Assembly (NCBI GenBank): GCA_900552115.1
Contig: URYP01000040.1
Span: forward strand, 1-17,280
Reading direction: 5' to 3'
From: an uncultured Oscillospiraceae bacterium
GTDB lineage: Bacteria > Bacillota > Clostridia > Oscillospirales > Acutalibacteraceae
DNA length: 17,280 bases
In this document: in pieces, positions 13,207 through 17,280 of the stretch
Layout of the letters: each line of letters starts with the position of its first letter
How positions within the stretch are numbered: the stretch's first letter is position 1
The notes under the pieces: generated by a model
Seen by the model: the letters and a program-made list of their open reading frames with translations, nothing else
Database searches by the model: none
Told to the model about the DNA's origin: nothing
Made by a program: the position numbers and the translations under genes

Positions 13207-13560
13207 ATGATGACGGTGGAAGATGTCCGGCGAATCCTGAAAGCCGAGCTGATCTGCGGCGAAAATTTCCTGCAAACGGAAGTCCACAATGCCTGCGGCA
13301 GCGATATGATGAGCGATGTGCTGGCTTTTGTCAAGGACCAGTCGGTGCTGCTCACGGGGCTTGTCAATCCCCAGGTCATCCGCACCGCCGAAATGATGGA
13401 TATGGTCTGCGTGGTGTTCGTGCGGGGCAAGGACCCCTCCCCGGACATGATCGCGCTGGCCGAAGAGCGCAACATGGTGCTGATGAAAACGCCCCTGCGC
13501 ATGTTCACCGCCTGCGGCCTCCTGTATACGGAAGGCCTCAACGGCGGCGAGCCCTGCTGA
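13207..13560 (+). CDS. DRTGG-domain-like protein, first of two in the operon
   Basis: A 117-residue protein; the ATG at 13207 lies 8 bases after AGAGG. It starts MMTVEDVRRILKAELICGE and shows SDMMSDVLAFVKDQSVLLTGLVNPQVIRTAEMMDM, the pattern of the small DRTGG-domain proteins found beside iron-only hydrogenase homologues in Clostridia; the literal DRTGG is not kept. The DRTGG fold also occurs in phosphotransacetylases and CBS-containing regulators, where it is thought to be regulatory; its ligand is unknown. It contains an abrupt GGEPC tail. First gene of the operon, 15 bases before the ATPase gene. Confidence 0.75.
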   Translation: MMTVEDVRRILKAELICGENFLQTEVHNACGSDMMSDVLAFVKDQSVLLTGLVNPQVIRTAEMMDMVCVVFVRGKDPSPDMIALAEERNMVLMKTPLRMFTACGLLYTEGLNGGEPC

Positions 13561-13575
13561 CAGGGGGCTGTATTC

Positions 13576-13995
13576 ATGGATATTAAACTGCATTACGACG
13601 TCCCAGGGGATGATTTCACCCAGGCGGGCGCGGCCTCCAGCGCCGTCAAGGTCAAGCTGAAACAGCTCGGGTTTGATCCCGGCGTGGTCCGGCGGGTGGC
13701 CATCGCCATGTACGAGGGCGAGATCAATATGGTGATCCACGCCGGCGGCGGCGAGGCCGACGTGGATATCCAGCCCGACCGCGTCGTGATCGTTCTGACC
13801 GACCACGGACCTGGCATCCCGGATGTGGAGCAGGCCATGCAGGAGGGGTGGTCGACCGCCCCGGACCAGGTGCGGTCGCTCGGCTTCGGCGCCGGCATGG
13901 GGCTACCCAATATTAAAAAATACACCGATCAACTGGATATCGAAACCGAAATCGGCAAGGGCACCTGCATGACCCTGACGGTTTTGGTGGCGTAA
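13576..13995 (+). CDS. RsbW-like ATP-binding protein (anti-sigma-kinase type)
   Basis: A 139-residue GHKL ATPase domain alone; the ATG at 13576 follows AGGGGGC. The N box is EGEIN (47-51), G1 is DHGPG (76-80) and G2 is GFGAGMGL (103-110). There is no histidine phosphoacceptor domain. Single-domain proteins of this kind (RsbW, SpoIIAB, and the copies next to sensory hydrogenases) act as serine/threonine kinases of a partner or as partner-switch anti-sigma factors. No STAS-domain anti-sigma partner and no sigma factor is encoded nearby, so its target is open. It lies between the first DRTGG-like gene and the hydrogenase homologue at 15-base gaps. Confidence 0.9.
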   Translation: MDIKLHYDVPGDDFTQAGAASSAVKVKLKQLGFDPGVVRRVAIAMYEGEINMVIHAGGGEADVDIQPDRVVIVLTDHGPGIPDVEQAMQEGWSTAPDQVRSLGFGAGMGLPNIKKYTDQLDIETEIGKGTCMTLTVLVA

Positions 13996-14010
13996 GGAGA
14001 GTCTGTCCGT

Positions 14011-15312
14011 ATGGAACAGTTTTTTCACTCTGTCACACTGGACAGGGATAAATGCGTGGGGTGTACCAACTGCATCAAGCGCTGTCCCACCCAGGCGATC
14101 CGGGTGCGGGCCGGCAAAGCGCAAATTATAACGGAGCGCTGCATTGACTGCGGCGAGTGCATCCGGGTTTGCCCCCATCACGCCAAAAAGGCGCGTCACG
14201 ACACCCTGTCCATGCTGAATCAATTTGAATATACGGTAGCGCTGCCCGCTCCGGCCCTGTATGGCCAGTTCAACCACCTAAACGATATCGACGTGGTGCT
14301 GAGCGGCCTACGCGCGCTGGGGTTCGACGATGTGTTCGAGGTATCCCGCGCGGCGGAAATTGTGTCGGACGCCACCCGCATGCTGATGAACGACGGGAGG
14401 CTAAAAAAACCGGTTATCAGTTCGGCCTGTCCAGCCGTGGTGCGGCTGATCCGAGTGCGGTTCCCCGACCTGTGCGACCACGTGCTGCCGGTTAAGTCGC
14501 CCATGGAAGTGGCGGCCATGCTGGCCCGCAAAGAGGCTGTCGCCAAAACCGGCCTATCCCCTGACCGCATCGGGATTTTTTTCCTGTCCCCCTGCGCGGC
14601 CAAGGTTACCGACGCCCGCATGCCCATCGGCATCGACCGGTCGGAGGTGGACGGCGTCCTCGCCATCAGCGATATCTACCCGGCGCTGGTCGGCAAAATG
14701 AACAAGCTGAGCGAGACCGCGCCCCTCTCCCACTCCGGGATCATTGGGGTAAGCTGGTCGTACATAGGCGGCGAAGCCGCCGGGCTGCTCAATGAAAACC
14801 ATCTGGCGGCCGACGGCATCGACAACGTGATTAAGGTGCTGGAGGAGCTGGAGGACGAAAAGCTGCAGGAGCTCGACTTTATCGAGCTGAACGCCTGTGC
14901 CGGCGGCTGCGTGGGCGGTATTTTCGCCGCGGAAAACGGCTATGTGGCGCGGGCGCGGATCAAGCGGCTGCGCAAATACCTGCCGGTATCCTGCAACCGC
15001 CTGGCGGACGCCGGCTCCGCCGCCTGCATGGATTGGTCGCATCCGCTGGAATTCGCGCCGGTGATGAAGCTGGCCGACAAGGTGGAGGATGCCATGCGGA
15101 TGATGCAGGAGGTGGACGCCATCTGCGAGCGGCTCCCTAAGCTGGACTGCGGCGCCTGCGGGGCGCCTACCTGCCGGGCGCTGGCGGAGGACGTGGCCAA
15201 GGGGCTGGCGCGGGACACCGACTGCATCATCCTGATGCGGCAGGAAATTCAGCGCATTGCCGAACGTTTATCGACATTGAGGGATGATGATGACACTAAC
15301 GCAACTGATTGA
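14011..15312 (+). CDS. Sensory-type [FeFe]-hydrogenase homologue (HydS-like)
   Basis: A 433-residue protein; the ATG at 14011 follows AAGGAGAG. Residues 11-58 hold two 4Fe-4S ferredoxin sets (C15/18/21/25 and C44/47/50/54). The H-cluster domain follows, with modified motifs: L1 SSACP (Cys140, Ala139), L2 LSPCAAK (Cys195), L3 NACAGGCVGG (Cys296, Cys300). The four cysteines expected to hold the H-cluster cubane and its bridge are present. Catalytic hydrogenases have TSCCP at L1; the first Cys, the proton relay, is Ala here, as described for HydS-type sensors. Residues 380-405 carry a C-x2-C-x4-C-x16-C set, a further 4Fe-4S domain as in corrinoid Fe-S proteins. No PAS, kinase or phosphatase domain is fused. 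By architecture it fits the group C/D putative sensory hydrogenases. Hydrogen sensing is inferred; maturation (HydE/F/G) genes are not in the window. Confidence 0.9.
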   Translation: MEQFFHSVTLDRDKCVGCTNCIKRCPTQAIRVRAGKAQIITERCIDCGECIRVCPHHAKKARHDTLSMLNQFEYTVALPAPALYGQFNHLNDIDVVLSGLRALGFDDVFEVSRAAEIVSDATRMLMNDGRLKKPVISSACPAVVRLIRVRFPDLCDHVLPVKSPMEVAAMLARKEAVAKTGLSPDRIGIFFLSPCAAKVTDARMPIGIDRSEVDGVLAISDIYPALVGKMNKLSETAPLSHSGIIGVSWSYIGGEAAGLLNENHLAADGIDNVIKVLEELEDEKLQELDFIELNACAGGCVGGIFAAENGYVARARIKRLRKYLPVSCNRLADAGSAACMDWSHPLEFAPVMKLADKVEDAMRMMQEVDAICERLPKLDCGACGAPTCRALAEDVAKGLARDTDCIILMRQEIQRIAERLSTLRDDDDTNATD

Positions 15313-15622
15313 GGCGATGAATCTGCGGGTGCTGGTGGCGGGCGACCTGTCCCGCCCGGTGACCGGCGGCACCTGCGGCGACCTGCTGAGCTGGGTGATG
15401 GGCCGAGCCGAGCCGGATAGCGCCTGGGTCACGGTAATGGGCAACGTCAACGCCGTAGCGGTGGCCGTATTGGCGGACGTGGCCTGCATCCTGTTGGCCG
15501 AGGACGCGCCGCTGGACGCCCCCGCCCGCGAAAAAGCGGAGGGGCAGGGCGTAACAATTCTGCAAAGCGGCGACACCATCTACCGGCTGGCGGCGAAGCT
15601 CAGCCGTCTGCTGGAGCCTTGA
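15290..15622 (+). CDS. DRTGG-domain-like protein, second of two
   Basis: A 110-residue protein. Three in-frame ATG codons (15284, 15287, 15290) follow GAGGG; the third has the best spacing and is chosen. The frame overlaps the end of the hydrogenase homologue by 23 bases, so translation is coupled. LVAGDLSRPVTGGTCGDLLSWVMG (residues about 15-38) matches the DRTGG pattern better than the first copy (VTGG in place of DRTGG), followed by WVTVMGNVNAVAVAVLADVA and a helical C-terminus. The two DRTGG-like proteins flank the ATPase and the Fe-S protein, as in related clostridial operons, and may act as a pair. The ligand is unknown. Confidence 0.8.
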   Translation: MTLTQLIEAMNLRVLVAGDLSRPVTGGTCGDLLSWVMGRAEPDSAWVTVMGNVNAVAVAVLADVACILLAEDAPLDAPAREKAEGQGVTILQSGDTIYRLAAKLSRLLEP

Positions 15623-15653
15623 ACCCGGTCGGCCAGCCGCCGTCGAATGATGA

Positions 15654-15680
15654 GGGGATGCCTTTGCATTCCCTTGTTTT
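15654..15680 (+). terminator. Probable terminator after the second DRTGG-like gene
   Basis: GGGGATGC (15654-15661) pairs with GCATTCCC (15666-15673), one G-T pair, loop CTTT, then TTGTTTT. It is modest in strength, so readthrough to the PHP gene is possible. Confidence 0.5.
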
Positions 15681-15692
15681 CATTTGTATTCT
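15664..15692 (+). promoter_or_regulatory. Possible promoter of the PHP gene
   Basis: TTGCAT (15664-15669), 17-base spacer, TATTCT (15687-15692). The -35 overlaps the right arm of the terminator hairpin, so terminator and promoter would be nested. The -10 is only 4 of 6. Confidence 0.35.
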
Positions 15693-15733
15693 ACACACGA
15701 CCCATCGTATTTGTCAGGAGAGGAGGCGCGGCG

Positions 15734-16480
15734 GTGCGCTGTTATTATGACCTGCATATTCATACCGCGCTGTCCCCCTGCGGCGACAACGACATGACGC
15801 CGGGCAATATTGTCGGTATGGCGCAGCTTTGCGGCCTCAGCATTATCGCCGTGACCGATCACAACTCCTGCGGCAACTGCGGCGCGGTGATTCAGGCCGG
15901 GCAGGCGTTAGGCCTGCCGGTGATACCGGGGATGGAGCTGTGCACCGCTGAGGAGATTCATGTGGTCTGCCTGTTCCCCGCCCTGCCGCAGGCGCAGGCT
16001 TTTGAAGCGGCGGTTGCTGCCCGCCGGCCCGCCATTGCAAACCGGCCGGATATTTTTGGAGAACAGCGGTTTATGGACGAGCGGGATACTGTGACCGGGC
16101 TGGAGCCGACCCTGCTGCTGACCGCCACGTCTCTGACCCTCGAGGAGGTGCTGCCGCTGGCGCGCGCCCACGGCGGCACGGCTTTCCCGGCGCATATCGA
16201 CCGGGATTCCTACAGCGTGCCGGCCGCGCTGGGCGATATTCCGCCGCTGGGGTTTGCGGCGGCGGAAATTACAGCCGGGGGCGACGTGGAGAAACTCAAA
16301 GCCGCTTATCCCGCCATTGCGGGCGCGATTCTGCCGCTGGATTCCGACGCCCACTACCTGCACCAGATCGCGGAAGCGGGCGCCTGGCTGGAATTGCCGG
16401 CCTGTACGCCCCAGGCGGTCATCGACGCGCTGGATGGACGTTTGGACTGCCGGTGGGGCCGGAGTAACGACACGAAATAA
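15734..16480 (+). CDS. PHP-domain metal-dependent phosphoesterase
   Basis: A 248-residue protein with a GTG start at 15734, 7 bases after GGAGAGGAGG; an ATG at 15647 would reach back through the terminator and has no site. Metal ligands of the PHP fold are visible: DLHIHT (His8, His10), TDHN (Asp42, His43), GMELC (Glu68), EEIHVV (His76), PAHID (His154) and DSDAH (Asp205, His207). The family hydrolyses phosphoesters; members include histidinol phosphatase, polymerase-associated PHP domains and TrpH-type 5'-3' exonuclease/phosphatases. Genes of this type follow DRTGG/hydrogenase-homologue operons in other Clostridia, so it is probably part of the same system. The substrate is unknown. Confidence 0.92.
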   Translation: MRCYYDLHIHTALSPCGDNDMTPGNIVGMAQLCGLSIIAVTDHNSCGNCGAVIQAGQALGLPVIPGMELCTAEEIHVVCLFPALPQAQAFEAAVAARRPAIANRPDIFGEQRFMDERDTVTGLEPTLLLTATSLTLEEVLPLARAHGGTAFPAHIDRDSYSVPAALGDIPPLGFAAAEITAGGDVEKLKAAYPAIAGAILPLDSDAHYLHQIAEAGAWLELPACTPQAVIDALDGRLDCRWGRSNDTK

Positions 16481-16489
16481 GGGGATATC

Positions 16490-17149
16490 ATGGACAGTCA
16501 ACCGGAAGAGATGCGCGCCTTTTTTACAGCGCGCATCAAAGAATACGAATCGCATATGCTTAACGGGGTTCCCGGTTGCCGAGAGGGGTATTGCCGGATG
16601 GCCGGACTGCTGCCCCCTGACGTGAAACAGCTGTTGGATCTCGGCTGCGGCACCGGGCTGGAGCTGGAACCGATTTTCGAGCGGTTTCCGGAGGTTTGGG
16701 TGACCGGCATCGATATGACGCCGGCTATGCTGGACGCGCTGCGGGCCAAATATCCGGACAAATGGCTCACCCTGATTCCCGGCGACTACCGGCATACCGC
16801 GCTGGACGCCGGCACGTTTGACGCCGCCATATCCTTTGAAACCATGCATCACCTGCCGCCGGCGGACAAACGCGCCCTGTATTCCCGTATCCGCCGGGCG
16901 CTGCGGCCGGGTGGCGTGTATATTGAGGGCGACTACATGGTAACCGATCCGGATGATGAGGCGTTTTTTCAGGCGGAAGCGGCCCGCCTGCGGGAGAAAA
17001 ACGGGCTGGCTCCGGATGCCGTGATTCACTATGATACGCCCCTGACCATCGACCACCAGATTTTACTGCTGCTGGAGGCCGGGTTTGCCCGCGTGGAAAT
17101 GGTTTGGCGGGAAGAAAACACCACCATTTTGACCGCCCAGGCCGGATGA
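16490..17149 (+). CDS. Class I SAM-dependent methyltransferase
   Basis: A 219-residue protein; the ATG at 16490 follows AAGGGG, 9 bases after the PHP stop, so the two are likely co-transcribed. SAM-binding motif I is LLDLGCGTGLELEPIF (48-63), the acidic end of strand 2 is Asp75 (VTGIDMTP), then GDYR (98-101) and FDAAISFETMHHLPPADK. The C-terminal half (about 140-219) is typical of Methyltransf_11/25 proteins and gives no clue to the substrate. Followed by a terminator at 17177. A role in the hydrogenase-homologue system is possible only by proximity. Confidence 0.9.
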   Translation: MDSQPEEMRAFFTARIKEYESHMLNGVPGCREGYCRMAGLLPPDVKQLLDLGCGTGLELEPIFERFPEVWVTGIDMTPAMLDALRAKYPDKWLTLIPGDYRHTALDAGTFDAAISFETMHHLPPADKRALYSRIRRALRPGGVYIEGDYMVTDPDDEAFFQAEAARLREKNGLAPDAVIHYDTPLTIDHQILLLLEAGFARVEMVWREENTTILTAQAG

Positions 17150-17176
17150 TCAGCGAAAATGATCCCACAAAATATA

Positions 17177-17209
17177 GCCGGGGTGACAGCTTTGTCGTCC
17201 CGGCTTTTG
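17177..17209. terminator. Terminator between convergent genes
   Basis: GCCGGG and GACA (17177-17188) pair with TGTC and CCCGGC (17193-17204), with a GT/GT internal loop, then TTTT. On the minus strand it is followed by TATATTTT, so it can serve both the methyltransferase and the minus-strand gene at the right edge. Confidence 0.75.
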
Positions 17210-17223
17210 TCCCGCCGCTTGGG

Positions 17224-17280
17224 TTATATATTCCACTTGGTGTCTGCTGCCGAAAAGCCGTCGGGGAAGTCCGGCTCGTC
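17224..17280 (-). CDS. C-terminal end of a minus-strand gene
   Basis: The last 18 residues, DEPDFPDGFSAADTKWNI, then TAA (17226-17224). The frame runs off the right edge and a terminator follows at 17177-17209, which supports a true gene end. Too little is visible to name it. Confidence 0.5.
   Translation of the reverse strand, partial: DEPDFPDGFSAADTKWNI

Noticed and set aside
14011..15312. Catalytic [FeFe] hydrogenase making hydrogen
   Set aside because: The L1 proton-relay Cys is Ala and the L1/L2 motifs differ from TSCCP and MPCxxKxxE; sensory type is the better call.
15908..17056. 382-codon open frame on the minus strand
   Set aside because: Lies opposite the PHP and methyltransferase genes; its length reflects GC-rich codon bias, and its composition (Arg, Gln, His) is that of an antisense frame.

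Overview
The window looks like chromosomal DNA of a spore-forming anaerobic Firmicute of the class Clostridia, probably Oscillospiraceae/Ruminococcaceae-like. The evidence is strong AGGAGG-type ribosome sites, an AbrB-type regulator with a zinc knuckle, a SpoIID-like/peptidoglycan-binding protein, candidate forespore sigma-G promoters, a class D-like sortase, and a [FeFe]-hydrogenase-related sensory gene set. The DNA is moderately GC-rich. I see no insertion sequence, phage, integrase or CRISPR; it reads as ordinary core/accessory chromosome.

Layout. 1-1911 (minus): a two-gene unit with a Pro-rich protein carrying a beta-sandwich domain, then a large SpoIID-like protein with repeated peptidoglycan-binding domains that runs off the left edge. 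1912-2311: no gene, but a two-way terminator, other potential RNA hairpins and the abrB-type terminator. 2312-2560 (minus): AbrB-family regulator. 2722-4819 (minus): three-gene sortase operon (secreted anchored protein, sortase, multi-pass membrane protein) behind a sigma-A-type promoter. 5025-5208 (plus): tRNA-Ser(GGA) with its own promoter and terminator. 5445-6278: OGG1-type DNA glycosylase. 6453-7581: tocopherol-cyclase-like protein and a 65-residue protein, each behind a sequence matching the sigma-G consensus. 7677-9346: yaaA, a PrxQ/BCP peroxiredoxin and a low-molecular-weight tyrosine phosphatase in one unit, a plausible oxidative-stress operon. 9419-10326: a small minus-strand protein divergent from an XRE regulator and a DUF6514-like protein. 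10729-13000 (minus): serC-serA, the first two steps of serine synthesis. 13207-15622 (plus), divergent from serC: a DRTGG-like protein, an RsbW-like ATPase, a sensory-type [FeFe]-hydrogenase homologue and a second DRTGG-like protein. 15734-17149: a PHP-domain phosphoesterase and a SAM methyltransferase. 17224-17280: the C-terminal end of a minus-strand gene.

The most interesting region is 13207-16480. The hydrogenase homologue keeps the cysteines expected to hold the H-cluster but has alanine where catalytic hydrogenases have the proton-relay cysteine. It lacks the PAS and output domains of classical HydS sensors, yet sits among an anti-sigma-kinase-like ATPase, two DRTGG-like proteins and a PHP phosphoesterase. 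This suggests a hydrogen- or redox-sensing signalling module whose output is carried by separate proteins. Also worth attention are the paired sigma-G-like promoters, a sortase substrate with a non-canonical sorting signal, and a SpoIID-like domain that seems to have lost its catalytic residues.
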